The notes beneath the pieces were generated by a model, which saw only the letters and a program-made list of their open reading frames with translations, was not told the DNA's origin and searched no databases. Shown in pieces: positions 16,349 through 26,123 of a stretch of 64,000 bases of DNA. The position numbers were made by a program, and so were the translations under genes. The DNA comes from Thiocapsa roseilacustris (lineage in GTDB: Bacteria; Pseudomonadota; Gammaproteobacteria; Chromatiales; Chromatiaceae). The DNA is taken from assembly GCF_041903755.1 (NCBI RefSeq), contig NZ_JBBWVE010000030.1, positions 1 to 64,000 on the forward strand, written 5' to 3'. Position 1 is the stretch's first letter. Every line of letters begins with the position of its first letter.

Positions 16349-16408
16349 GTTTTACGATGGCGTGGATGTTGCCAAAACGGCGCCATCCGTGGCGACTGAA
16401 GTCCAGGG

Positions 16409-18238
<1,830 letters not shown>

Positions 18239-18318
18239 GGGATACCCTGATTGATACGGCGGATGGCCACTGAAAGGCGAACTTCGTAGTTTAGCATGAA
18301 AATCGCGCTGGATCCAGG

Positions 18319-20052
18319 CTAGCGATTGCGCGTTCGGGCTGCAGCCGCATCCCTCTCGAGCTGAGCGCGGACCTCGTCGCTCCACGCACCTGGGCTGCGT
18401 TGATTCAACGGCCTGCTGCGCTCGTCCTTGAGAACCTCTTCGCCGATGCGACTTAGGGCCCCGATCAGCTCTGCGGCCATGCCCTCGGGCGGGATGTCCC
18501 GAAGAAAGGGATCGACGCTGAGTTGCTGTAGGTATGCGAAGTACTCTAGCCCCCGCCAACGCTCCACTAATGCAGCCTTATTAATAGTTGGGTGTGCTGC
18601 AATGGTTTCAAGAAGTTGCACCAAAATCGCGGCGCCGGGGCTCGGCGAGCGCCGCCAGTCGTCCGGGAGCTGGGCCGCCTCGGCGGCAAGCTCGGGATGA
18701 TCGAGCAAGAGCGCAATCGCTTGGGCAATCCGAGTCGGTCGGCTTGGACGGGCCGTTTGCACTCGCCCCCTCCGCGCAGCGAGCTTGGTTTTCTGTGGTA
18801 TCCCGGCCAGGGTGCTCAGCCGGTCGGTCAACAGATCGCGGTAGATCCCCTGAGGCACCCCCTGGATCAGAGGCTGAGCCAAGGCGGCGAGACGCGCGCG
18901 CCCGTCGATACTAGCCATGTCGACCTGATCGCAGAGCTGCTCGAACAGAAACTCAGACATCGGCTGAGCCTCCGTCATGCGCGCCCGGAAGGCATCGGCG
19001 CCCTCGGTACGGATCAAGGTATCGGGATCCTCGCCGTCAGGCAGAAACAAAAAGCGGATCGACTGGCGGCCGGTTGCCGACGGCAGCGCATTCTCCAATG
19101 CCTTCCAAGCCGCGGCGCGCCCGGCGGGATCGCCGTCGAAGCAGAACACGACCTCGGGGGTCGTACGCGAAAGCAGCTGGAGATGCTCGGCGGTTGTCGC
19201 CGTGCCGAGGGTCGCGACGACGTTGGTCACCCCGAACTGCGACAAGGCGATGACATCCATGTAACCCTCGACGACGAGAACGGAGTCGAGCTTGCGATTG
19301 GCCTTCTGCGCCTCGAACAGTCCGTAAAGCTCGCGGCCCTTGTGGAAGATCGCGGTCTCGGGCGAGTTGAGGTATTTCGGCTTGCCCTCGCCGAGCAGCC
19401 GCCCTCCGAAACCGATCACACGGCCGCGTCGATCTCGGATCGGGAAGATGATCCGATCTCGGAAGCGGTCGCGTCGTCGCCCCTCCTCGTCGTAGATCAG
19501 CCCGCAGGCCAGCAGGCGCTCGCGCTCCGACGGGCTCGCGCCGAGGCGCGACAGAAGCAGGCGACCCTCAGGCGGTGCAAAACCCAGCCCGTAATGCGCC
19601 GCCACCTCGCCGGTGAGACCGCGCCCCTTGAGATAGTCGACGGCGCGCCGGGCGTCCGGATGGACCCGCAACTGCTCCCGATAGAGCTCGGCCGCCTGCT
19701 CGTGAAGGGCGTACAGGGGTCCGAGATCTGGGCCGGGCCGACCCGTCTCGACCCCATCGGGCACCGCCAATCCGGCACGCTGCGCCAGCTCGTCGATGGC
19801 CTCGCGAAAGTCGAGGCGATCAAATTCCATCAGGAAGCCGATCGCCGTGCCGTGCGCGCCGCACCCGAAGCAGTGATAGAACTGCTTGTCCGGGCTAACG
19901 GTGAAGGAAGGGGTTCTCTCGTCGTGGAAGGGGCAGCGGGCTTGATAGTCTTTGCCGGCCCTACGCAGCTGAATCCTCGTGCCGACGAGGTCGACGATGT
20001 CGGTTCGCGTCAGAAGCTCATCGATAAACTCGGGGGGAATGCGAACGGCCAT
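18319..20052 (-). CDS. dnaG: DNA primase
   Basis: A 577-residue primase that makes RNA primers at the replication fork. The CHC2 zinc finger reads CPFHDERTPSFTVSPDKQ followed by FYHCFGCGAHG (about residues 40-65). The catalytic core and TOPRIM domain follow (VLVVEGYMDVIALSQFG, then FCFDGDPAGRAAAWKAL). The C-terminal helicase-binding part is present and length is normal. It sits between yqeY and rpoD on the same strand. Confidence 0.98.
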   Translation of the reverse strand: MAVRIPPEFIDELLTRTDIVDLVGTRIQLRRAGKDYQARCPFHDERTPSFTVSPDKQFYHCFGCGAHGTAIGFLMEFDRLDFREAIDELAQRAGLAVPDGVETGRPGPDLGPLYALHEQAAELYREQLRVHPDARRAVDYLKGRGLTGEVAAHYGLGFAPPEGRLLLSRLGASPSERERLLACGLIYDEEGRRRDRFRDRIIFPIRDRRGRVIGFGGRLLGEGKPKYLNSPETAIFHKGRELYGLFEAQKANRKLDSVLVVEGYMDVIALSQFGVTNVVATLGTATTAEHLQLLSRTTPEVVFCFDGDPAGRAAAWKALENALPSATGRQSIRFLFLPDGEDPDTLIRTEGADAFRARMTEAQPMSEFLFEQLCDQVDMASIDGRARLAALAQPLIQGVPQGIYRDLLTDRLSTLAGIPQKTKLAARRGRVQTARPSRPTRIAQAIALLLDHPELAAEAAQLPDDWRRSPSPGAAILVQLLETIAAHPTINKAALVERWRGLEYFAYLQQLSVDPFLRDIPPEGMAAELIGALSRIGEEVLKDERSRPLNQRSPGAWSDEVRAQLERDAAAARTRNR

Positions 20053-20087
20053 GTGCGTCGGCGAACCCTTGAGCGACGACGCCGGAG

Positions 20088-20531
20088 TCAGCCTCCAAGG
20101 CGCTGTTTGACAAGGCCGCTAACGCTGCCCACGTCGGCCCGGCCTTGAATCTGAGGCTTCAACAGGCCCATTACTTTGCCCATATCGCTCATCGCGCTCG
20201 CCTGTGTGGACTCCATCGCCGCGTCGATCAGGGACGTCAGCTCGTCGTCGGTGAGGGCGCGCGGGAGATACGACTGGATGACCTCGACCTCGAATCGCTC
20301 GACCTCCGCAAGATCTTCACGACCGGCGGCGCTGTATTGGCTGATCGAGTCACGACGCTGTTTGAGCATCTTATCGAGAACGGCCAACGCCTGAGCGTCG
20401 TCGAGCTCGATGCGCTCGTCGATCTCGCGCTGCTTGATCGCCGCGAGCATCAGCCGGATCACGCCGAGTCTGGTCTTGTCGCCCGCCTTCATGGCGGTCT
20501 TCATATCACCCTGGATTTGAAGCTTGAGCAT
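20088..20531 (-). CDS. yqeY: GatB/YqeY domain protein
   Basis: A 147-residue stand-alone YqeY protein, homologous to the tRNA-binding tail of GatB (amidotransferase B subunit). Family features are MKTAMKAGDKTRLGVIRLML, REIDERIELDD, YLPRALTDDEL and the closing DMGKVMGLLKPQIQGRADVG. Start ATG 20531 gives the usual length; the frame stays open far upstream through rpsU but without homology. Its exact role is unknown in bacteria. It lies between rpsU and dnaG, the usual place in gammaproteobacteria. Confidence 0.93.
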   Translation of the reverse strand: MLKLQIQGDMKTAMKAGDKTRLGVIRLMLAAIKQREIDERIELDDAQALAVLDKMLKQRRDSISQYSAAGREDLAEVERFEVEVIQSYLPRALTDDELTSLIDAAMESTQASAMSDMGKVMGLLKPQIQGRADVGSVSGLVKQRLGG

Positions 20532-20596
20532 GGTAAGACGTTGGAGCCGCAGCGGTAGGAAAGAAAGACCTGCGAGATCGTCGCAATGCGAGCAGC

Positions 20597-20617
20597 GGCC
20601 CCGGCGATTGCGGGGCC
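20597..20617 (-). terminator. Hairpin between rpsU and yqeY
   Basis: A 7-bp perfect GC stem, GGCCCCG/CGGGGCC, with a 7-base loop lies 19 bp beyond the rpsU stop. There is no T-run, so it may be an attenuator or RNA-processing hairpin that lowers dnaG-rpoD expression relative to rpsU, as the macromolecular-synthesis operon is known to be arranged elsewhere. Inferred. Confidence 0.45.
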
Positions 20618-20635
20618 AACATCGGCGATCTCGGG

Positions 20636-20851
20636 CTAGTACGGACGCTCCCAGCGACGCGACTCGCGTTGCAGCTTTTTCTGATGCCGCTTCACCGCAG
20701 CCGCCTTCTTGCGCTTGCGCTCGGACGTCGGCTTTTCGTAAAACTCGCGGCGACGGACCTCGGCGAGCACGCCTGCTTTTTCGCAGGACCGCTTGAAACG
20801 CCGCATTGCGACTTCGAAAGGCTCGTTCTCTTTGACACGCACGCTGGGCAT
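20636..20851 (-). CDS. rpsU: Small ribosomal subunit protein S21
   Basis: A 71-residue S21. The sequence is diagnostic: SVRVKENEPFEVAMRRFKRS, CEKAGVLAEVRRREFYEKP, then the basic tail KRKKAAAVKRHQKKL. S21 binds the 30S subunit near the 3' end of 16S rRNA. Start ATG 20851 is preceded by AGGG. It is first in the rpsU-yqeY-dnaG-rpoD series, divergent from the tRNA-Thr gene. Confidence 0.98.
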   Translation of the reverse strand: MPSVRVKENEPFEVAMRRFKRSCEKAGVLAEVRRREFYEKPTSERKRKKAAAVKRHQKKLQRESRRWERPY

Positions 20852-20975
20852 GGATAATCCCTAAAGTTGGCTCCGGACAAGGGCGGATGGTCGAAGTTAA
20901 GCGCCGGGAGTGTAGCGGAATCCATCCACCGATTGCAAAGTTTTCCGCGTCATGCTCGAAATCGCTCGGGCGGGG

Positions 20976-21004
20976 TGGAAACGATCCCGCACCCGCCCTA
21001 TACT
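20976..21004 (+). promoter_or_regulatory. Probable sigma-70 promoter of tRNA-Thr
   Basis: TGGAAA (20976-20981) and TATACT (20999-21004) are separated by 17 bp and end 12 bp before the tRNA, in good agreement with sigma-70 spacing. The -10 matches the consensus at five of six positions and the -35 at four of six. A GC-rich stretch lies between the -10 and the tRNA. Confidence 0.55.
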
Positions 21005-21016
21005 TCGCGGCTTGTT

Positions 21017-21092
<76 letters not shown>

Positions 21093-21104
21093 AAACTCTA
21101 CGAC

Positions 21105-21141
21105 AACAGCAAAAGCCGGCACGATGCCGGCTTTTGCTGTT
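21105..21141 (+). terminator. Terminator hairpin after tRNA-Thr
   Basis: A 16-bp perfect inverted repeat (AACAGCAAAAGCCGGC, and its complement ending TTTTGCTGTT) with a 5-base loop begins 12 bp after the tRNA. The A- and T-runs inside the stem would provide the weak U-tract of a rho-independent terminator. Confidence 0.75.
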
Positions 21142-21352
21142 TCGGCGATGGCCGCGCGCCGATGCACCGAAACGCCGCGCCGGCGCAGGCTTGCCCTCCT
21201 CGCGGCTCCCCGCCCGCAGACTGGCCTCGGGCTCAGGGATGTGGCACGCTTGGCTTCGAATCGCTTGGCGTCAAACATTGTCCCGACGGGACGACTCGGA
21301 GTCTCGATCCATATCGCCCGAAGTGTCCTTGTTCTCTGCTCGAGGGTCTACC

Positions 21353-22453
21353 GTGAACCTGCGTTCCGTCGTTACGATTCTTTGTCTGACAACCGTCGGC
21401 GTGCTTCAGGTCGGTTGCGCCGGTAGCCCGAGGACCGGTTCTTTCGACGCTCAACCCGGAGGCTTCGAGGTCGGGGACCGTCCGCAGATGGCGTTCCCCG
21501 GCGCAACCCGCTCGGAGGTGAAGGCGTTGGCGATGGGTTCGGCGAGGAGCCGGGCCTGGATCATCACGGAAGCGACGGACGATCGCCTCGTCGCTCGGCG
21601 GCCACTCGATCCGAGCTCGTCTCTCGCGCGCGACCTCGGCCCGGCTGCGGCCGCGCCCGGCAGTCTCCTCGAGGTCACCTCCTACTTCATCGAGGACCGC
21701 AGCAACGTCAAAGTCGCGTTGGACGCGGCGCTCGTCTCGACGGCGCCGGACGGCCAACCCGCGCGCACCGACGTCACCGAGACCTTTCGCTCGTCATTGG
21801 ACGAATCCCTTCGCTCGCTCCACGCCACCTGGTCGCGCGATCGCGGCCGGATCGCTCGGGCGGCACCACCCTCGGGGGCTGCACGGGCCGACGACGAGCG
21901 CGCCTCCGGCGGCGCAGACGGCGTGGCGCTCGCTGACACCGGCGTGAGCGCTCCGACAGCCTGGGGCGACGAGGTGACGGAAACCGCGCCGGTGGATCCG
22001 GCGCTGTCCGGTCAAACCCCCGCGGCAGGGGCTCCCGAGCGGACGGCACCGCCGGCACCGGCACCTGTCGCGAGCACACCCGCGACGCCGACCCCCGAGC
22101 CGCGCAGGCCCGCCGGCAGCCCTGCCCCGATCGTCGACAGCAGACCGGCCCTGACGCGGACGCAGCCCGGCCCCGACACCCAGCCGATGTCGCTTCCCGA
22201 GCCGCTTGCACAGCCGACCGTCGAGACGATTCCGGACAGCGAGAACATGATGGCGCTCGCACCGTCGTCCGGGAGCATCAGTTGGGCCTACTACGCGGAG
22301 CAATATGCGCGGCTGCGCGGCTGCAACGTCGAGCCTAGCGGGTCGATCCTCATCGACTCGCGCAGCGACGGGGAGATCCACAAGGTGCCGTGCGCGGGTG
22401 CCGACAGCGTCCTGGTGCAATGTCAAAACGGCGAATGCCGCGGTCTTCTGTAG
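21353..22453 (+). CDS. Putative lipoprotein with C-terminal YYAE...RGC domain
   Basis: A 366-residue exported protein starting at GTG 21353 (GAGGG six bases upstream). The signal sequence NLRSVVTILCLTTVGVLQVG ends before Cys, a lipobox-like site. Residues about 40-150 form a folded-looking domain (MAFPGATRSEVKALAMGSAR, then LLEVTSYFIEDRSNVKVALD). A proline/alanine-rich linker follows (about 170-300), and a C-terminal module of ~55 residues, SWAYYAEQYARLRGCNVEPS and later VLVQCQNGECRGLL, carries four cysteines. The next gene repeats both end domains. Function unknown. Confidence 0.78.
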   Translation: MNLRSVVTILCLTTVGVLQVGCAGSPRTGSFDAQPGGFEVGDRPQMAFPGATRSEVKALAMGSARSRAWIITEATDDRLVARRPLDPSSSLARDLGPAAAAPGSLLEVTSYFIEDRSNVKVALDAALVSTAPDGQPARTDVTETFRSSLDESLRSLHATWSRDRGRIARAAPPSGAARADDERASGGADGVALADTGVSAPTAWGDEVTETAPVDPALSGQTPAAGAPERTAPPAPAPVASTPATPTPEPRRPAGSPAPIVDSRPALTRTQPGPDTQPMSLPEPLAQPTVETIPDSENMMALAPSSGSISWAYYAEQYARLRGCNVEPSGSILIDSRSDGEIHKVPCAGADSVLVQCQNGECRGLL

Positions 22454-22599
22454 CCGTTCGATGAGAATCGCTCGCTCGCAGGGTACCGACTGACGGCGTC
22501 ACGATGGATGGCGAGCGCCCATCGCCCGGACCACCGACCGGACTCAGCACCCGAAGACGAATCCTGCGGTGCGCGACACTGCGATCGCTTCCCGCACTG

Positions 22600-23283
22600 A
22601 TGGTCCGAATCGGTCCTGTGGCGCTCGGGATCCTCGCGATCGAGCTCGCCGCCGCAGCGCCTGCGCCCGGCGTCCTCTTATACGGGGCAACCCCGGAGCA
22701 GGCCAGGGACTTCGCGATAGACTCGGCATACCGGCGTGGATGGAACGTCCCCGTGGTCGGCGAGACGACGGTCGAGATCGAGCAGATCCTCGAGGAGAGC
22801 GACCCCGACGACCCCCTCGCCCCGCGGAGACTGATCCGCATCTCGGCCGTCTTTGTCCCCGAAGGAGCTGGAACACGGGTCCTGTTGCGCGCGCGCGAGG
22901 TCCAGACATCGGCGACGGGCGAGGAGTGGTCGACGGATGTGACCGAACGCTATGCCGAGAATCTCGGAAACGCCTTGAGCTCACTCAGGAGCAAGTGGGA
23001 CGGACACCGCGACACCGGCTCACCGAGGACTCGAGAGCCCGCCCGACCAGCGGCGAGCATCGACGAATCGGCCGACGGGGCCACGGAGGCGGACGCCGGA
23101 CCGGTCGGCACCTGGACCTACTATGCGGAGCGCTACGCCGAGAGCCGCGGTTGCGTGCTGACGGACGCGAAAACCCACCTCGAAGCTTCGGGGCCCGAGT
23201 GGGAGCAGCATCGAGTGAATTGCCGAGACGGCCGTGCGATGCATGTTCATTGCCGCCAAGGCGACTGCACCACCCGCCGATGA
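22600..23283 (+). CDS. Secreted paralogue of the preceding lipoprotein
   Basis: A 227-residue protein whose N-terminal domain (LLYGATPEQARDFAIDSAYR, then RISAVFVPEGAGTRVLLRAR) and C-terminal module (TWTYYAERYAESRGCVLTDA, HCRQGDCTTRR) match those of the upstream gene, including the four cysteines, with a much shorter linker. ATG 22600 gives a signal peptide (VRIGPVALGILAIELAAAA); an ATG at 22504 in the same frame is less likely. It lacks a lipobox cysteine, so it is probably periplasmic rather than lipid-anchored. The pair arose by tandem duplication. Function unknown. Confidence 0.72.
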   Translation: MVRIGPVALGILAIELAAAAPAPGVLLYGATPEQARDFAIDSAYRRGWNVPVVGETTVEIEQILEESDPDDPLAPRRLIRISAVFVPEGAGTRVLLRAREVQTSATGEEWSTDVTERYAENLGNALSSLRSKWDGHRDTGSPRTREPARPAASIDESADGATEADAGPVGTWTYYAERYAESRGCVLTDAKTHLEASGPEWEQHRVNCRDGRAMHVHCRQGDCTTRR

Positions 23284-23379
23284 CGATGCTCGTCCCCGCT
23301 GCCTTACGCTTGCCATACCGGCTCGAACCGGATCGGCTCAAAGCCGCACTCCGTTCGCCGCGACCCCGGACGCCGACGG

Positions 23380-23505
23380 TCAGACCGGCGGCGGATCATC
23401 GTCGTTGGACGAGGGACTGTCCCTTCCGGCAAGGAAAAGCGCCGCGACGCCGAGTGCGATCAGCAGCAGCAGGGAGATTGCGATGAGGGTGCCCGCGAGA
23501 TCCAT
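23380..23505 (-). CDS. Small single-helix membrane protein (41 residues)
   Basis: A 41-codon frame on the minus strand (ATG 23505, stop TGA at 23380) encodes a single transmembrane helix (TLIAISLLLLIALGVAALFL) followed by a short acidic, proline-rich tail (SPSSNDDDPPPV). GAGGA lies 12 bases upstream of the start, a little far. It is divergent from trkH. I do not recognise the family; it resembles small accessory subunits in size only. Confidence 0.45.
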   Translation of the reverse strand: MDLAGTLIAISLLLLIALGVAALFLAGRDSPSSNDDDPPPV

Positions 23506-23600
23506 GGTAAGTGTCATTCCTCAGGTGTCGGAGCATCCCTCTCGGCTGAGGTTTGCGACGTGATTGGCGAGCGTGGCCGAACGATGCGCCCGGGTGCGCA

Positions 23601-25052
23601 ATGAAATTTTTCGCCGTCCAAAAGGTCGTCGGCCTGCTTTTAACGCTGTTCAGCTTCACGATGCTTCCGCCTGTCGTGGTCGGGCTAATCTACCGCGACG
23701 GGGAGATTTGGCCTTTCCTAGCCGCCTTTCTGCTGATCCTCGTTGTCGGCTTAACGACCTTTCTCCCGGTCATGCGGGTCCATCAAGAGCTACGCATCCG
23801 GGACGGATTCCTTGTCGTCGTGCTGTTTTGGACCGGGCTCGGCTTGGCCGGTTCATTGCCTTTCGTGCTGGCCGAGGTGCCCCGACTCTCGGTGACGGAT
23901 GCGATCTTCGAGTCGATGTCCGGTCTCACCACGACCGGCGCAACCGTGATCGTCGGGCTCGACGACATGCCCAAAGCCATCCTCTTCTACCGTCAACAGC
24001 TCCAATGGTTGGGCGGCATGGGGATCATCGTCCTCGCGGTGGCGGTGTTGCCCATGCTCGGAATCGGCGGCATGCAGCTTTTTCGCGCCGAGATGCCCGG
24101 CCCGGTCAAGGACGCCAAGCTCACGCCCAGGATTACCGAGACCGCCAAGGCACTCTGGTACATCTACGTCGCGATGACCGTCGCCTGCACGCTCGCCTAT
24201 TGGGGTGCCGGCATGACCTTTTTCGATGCCATCAGCCACGCCTTCTCCACCGTTGCCATAGGCGGCTTCTCGACCCATGACGCAAGCATGGGTTATTTCA
24301 ACAGCAGCCTGATCGAGATGATCGCGGTGCTCTTCATGCTCATGGCGGCCATGAGCTTCGCGTTGCATTTCGTCGCCTTTCATCGACTCGATCTCGGCGT
24401 CTATCGGCGTGACAGCGAGCTGCGGTTTTTTCTGTTTATTATGGCGTCGGTGACCGCCGTCACGACGCTGGCCCTTTTCTACACCGACACCTATATCACC
24501 TGGGACGACGCCTTCACCCATGGCCTGTTCCAGGCGGTCTCGATCGGGACGACGGCCGGATTCACTACCGCGGAGTTCTTTTACTGGCCGCCGTTCATCG
24601 AGATCCTGCTGCTGTTTGCGAGCTTCGTCGGCGGCTGTGCCGGCTCGACCGCCGGCGGCATCAAGGTCATCCGCTTTCTCCTGCTCATCAAGCAGGGGAT
24701 CCGCGAGATCGAGCGCCTCATCCACCCCAACGCCCAAATCCCCGTGCGCGTCGGCGGCAAGAGCGTCAACCACCGCGTCGTCGATGCCGTCTGGGGATTC
24801 TTCTCGCTCTATGTCGCGAGCTTCGTCATCATGTACCTTCTGCTCGCCGCAACCGGCCTGGATTTGCTGACGTCCTTCTCCGCGGTCGCGGCCTGCATCA
24901 ACAATCTCGGGCCCGGGCTGGCCCAGGTCGGTCCCCATTACGCAGACCTGCACGACCCGGCGAAGTGGATCCTCTGCGTGGCCATGCTGCTGGGGCGATT
25001 GGAGATTTTTACGCTCCTGGTCCTCTTGACGCCCGCCTTCTGGCAGCGCTGA
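23601..25052 (+). CDS. trkH: TrkH-type potassium uptake channel subunit
   Basis: A 483-residue inner-membrane protein of the Trk/Ktr superfamily. The four pore loops of the SKT fold are visible: SMSGLTTTGATVIVGLDDMP, FSTVAIGGFSTHDASMG, AVSIGTTAGFTTAEFF and AACINNLGPGLAQVGPHYAD. The conserved FVGGCAGSTAGGIKVIRFLL precedes the third transmembrane repeat. ATG 23601 is taken because the MKFFAVQKVVGLL start is typical; upstream sequence is not conserved. TrkH imports K+ and normally needs the cytoplasmic regulator TrkA, which is not in this window. Five TPR-region codons downstream are in a separate gene. Confidence 0.95.
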   Translation: MKFFAVQKVVGLLLTLFSFTMLPPVVVGLIYRDGEIWPFLAAFLLILVVGLTTFLPVMRVHQELRIRDGFLVVVLFWTGLGLAGSLPFVLAEVPRLSVTDAIFESMSGLTTTGATVIVGLDDMPKAILFYRQQLQWLGGMGIIVLAVAVLPMLGIGGMQLFRAEMPGPVKDAKLTPRITETAKALWYIYVAMTVACTLAYWGAGMTFFDAISHAFSTVAIGGFSTHDASMGYFNSSLIEMIAVLFMLMAAMSFALHFVAFHRLDLGVYRRDSELRFFLFIMASVTAVTTLALFYTDTYITWDDAFTHGLFQAVSIGTTAGFTTAEFFYWPPFIEILLLFASFVGGCAGSTAGGIKVIRFLLLIKQGIREIERLIHPNAQIPVRVGGKSVNHRVVDAVWGFFSLYVASFVIMYLLLAATGLDLLTSFSAVAACINNLGPGLAQVGPHYADLHDPAKWILCVAMLLGRLEIFTLLVLLTPAFWQR

Positions 25053-25128
25053 GCGGACGCGCGGCGCCACCGTGCACGACTCAGGCGCAGATCGGCAGGT
25101 ACACACCGACACAGCGGAACGACATATC

Positions 25129-25458
25129 ATGAGCATCGTCGACAACCTTGAAGCCATGCTGCAACGCGGCCAGGATTCGGCCCTGCTGCGTTACAGCCTG
25201 GGTGCGGAATATCTCAAGACGGACGAGAACGAGCAGGCACTGGGGCATCTCGGCGAGGCCGTGCTCCTCGACCCCGGCTATTCCGCCGCCTGGAAGCTCT
25301 ACGGCAAAGCGCTCACGGCGCTCGGGCGCCATGCGGAGGCCATCGATGCGCTCGATCGCGGCATCGAGGTCGCCGAGGCTAAAGGCGACATCCAGGCCGC
25401 CAAGGAGATGAGGGTCTTTCGAAAGCGTGCCGAGCGTGCGCTCGCGGACGCCGGCTGA
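25129..25458 (+). CDS. Tetratricopeptide repeat protein
   Basis: A 109-residue soluble helical protein with about two and a half TPR motifs: LRYSLGAEYLKTDENEQALG, AWKLYGKALTALGRHAEAID, then GIEVAEAKGDIQAAKEMRVF. TPRs mediate protein-protein contacts; no partner is evident. ATG 25129 is the first methionine before homology begins. It lies 76 bp downstream of trkH on the same strand. Confidence 0.82.
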   Translation: MSIVDNLEAMLQRGQDSALLRYSLGAEYLKTDENEQALGHLGEAVLLDPGYSAAWKLYGKALTALGRHAEAIDALDRGIEVAEAKGDIQAAKEMRVFRKRAERALADAG

Positions 25459-25546
25459 ATGGCGTCCGGTAGGGCGCTTGCGTGTCCCTCGTGCCGGGAT
25501 ATAATAATCTCCATAAGCATTCATCGATAGACTTCGGAGAAACACG

Positions 25547-25804
25547 ATGCCCACCTATGATTACCGCTGCGAGACCAACGACCGTGTCCTCGAGGTCAAC
25601 CACCGAATGAGCGAGAGCCTCGCGAGCTGGGGCGAGTTGTGCGCCCGTACGGGCACCGCGCTCGGCGACACCCCGGCCGACGCGCCCGTGCATCGTCTCG
25701 CGACCGGCGGGAACGTCATCTCGAGCAGAAGTCTCGGCAGCGGCAACGCCCCTGCCTGCTCGACCGGGGCATGCTGCCCGGGCGGGATGTGCGGTCTCAA
25801 CTAA
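25547..25804 (+). CDS. FmdB-like putative zinc-ribbon protein
   Basis: An 85-residue protein that starts like FmdB-family regulators (PTYDYRCETNDRVLEVNHRM), but the first CxxC knuckle is incomplete (single Cys), with another Cys in WGELCARTG. The C-terminus is cysteine-rich (ACSTGACCPGGMCGLN). Metal binding is likely, DNA binding unproven. A good ribosome-binding site (GGAG) precedes ATG 25547. Related proteins with the same MSESL...WGELC pattern occur, as I recall, in other Chromatiales. Confidence 0.78.
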   Translation: MPTYDYRCETNDRVLEVNHRMSESLASWGELCARTGTALGDTPADAPVHRLATGGNVISSRSLGSGNAPACSTGACCPGGMCGLN

Positions 25805-25805
25805 A

Positions 25806-25833
25806 GTGGTTAGTGGTTAGTGGTTAGTGGTTT
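25806..25833. repeat. Short heptamer array (GTGGTTA)
   Basis: Three perfect copies of GTGGTTA and a fourth with one change begin two bases after the FmdB-like stop. The 7-bp period is the same as in the large array at 48.1-48.5 kb, although the unit differs. Confidence 0.85.
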
Positions 25834-25879
25834 GAAACAGATCCGTGAACAGCTTGTAGAACATACAAGGGGCGAATTA

Positions 25880-26013
25880 GGCGAATTCCGGAAACCTTCA
25901 TGCCAAGGGCGTAGGTTGTGCCGAGCCGTGCGAGGCACAACCAACCGTCGGCGCAAGTTGTGCTTCCTATCGTCAGCACAACCTACGGGTATGGAAGTTT
26001 GCGGAAATCGCCT
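25880..26013 (+). mobile_element. MITE-like palindromic element, copy 1
   Basis: A 134-bp copy with imperfect terminal inverted repeats, left GGCGAATTCCGGAAACCTTC and right end complementary to it apart from four or five changes. Interior hairpins are GGTTGTGCC...GGCACAACC and AGTTGTGC...GCACAACCT. It is flanked by a 3-bp direct repeat TTA (25877-25879 and 26014-26016). No coding capacity. Confidence 0.85.
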
Positions 26014-26041
26014 TAAGTCGCCCCTGGAGTCTTCACAGACC

Positions 26042-26123
26042 TGAACCGCGTTCGCTGCGACACGCGCGGACGCGCAAATGCCAAGCCGACGTAAACCGTA
26101 AAACTCGCACCGGTTGCGGTTCA
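26042..26123. repeat. ~84-nt inverted-end element, copy i
   Basis: 82 nt from TGAACCGCG to TGCGGTTCA. The right end overlaps the TGA stop codon (read on minus) of the DegS-like protease gene. The interior is unrelated to that of other copies. Confidence 0.7.
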
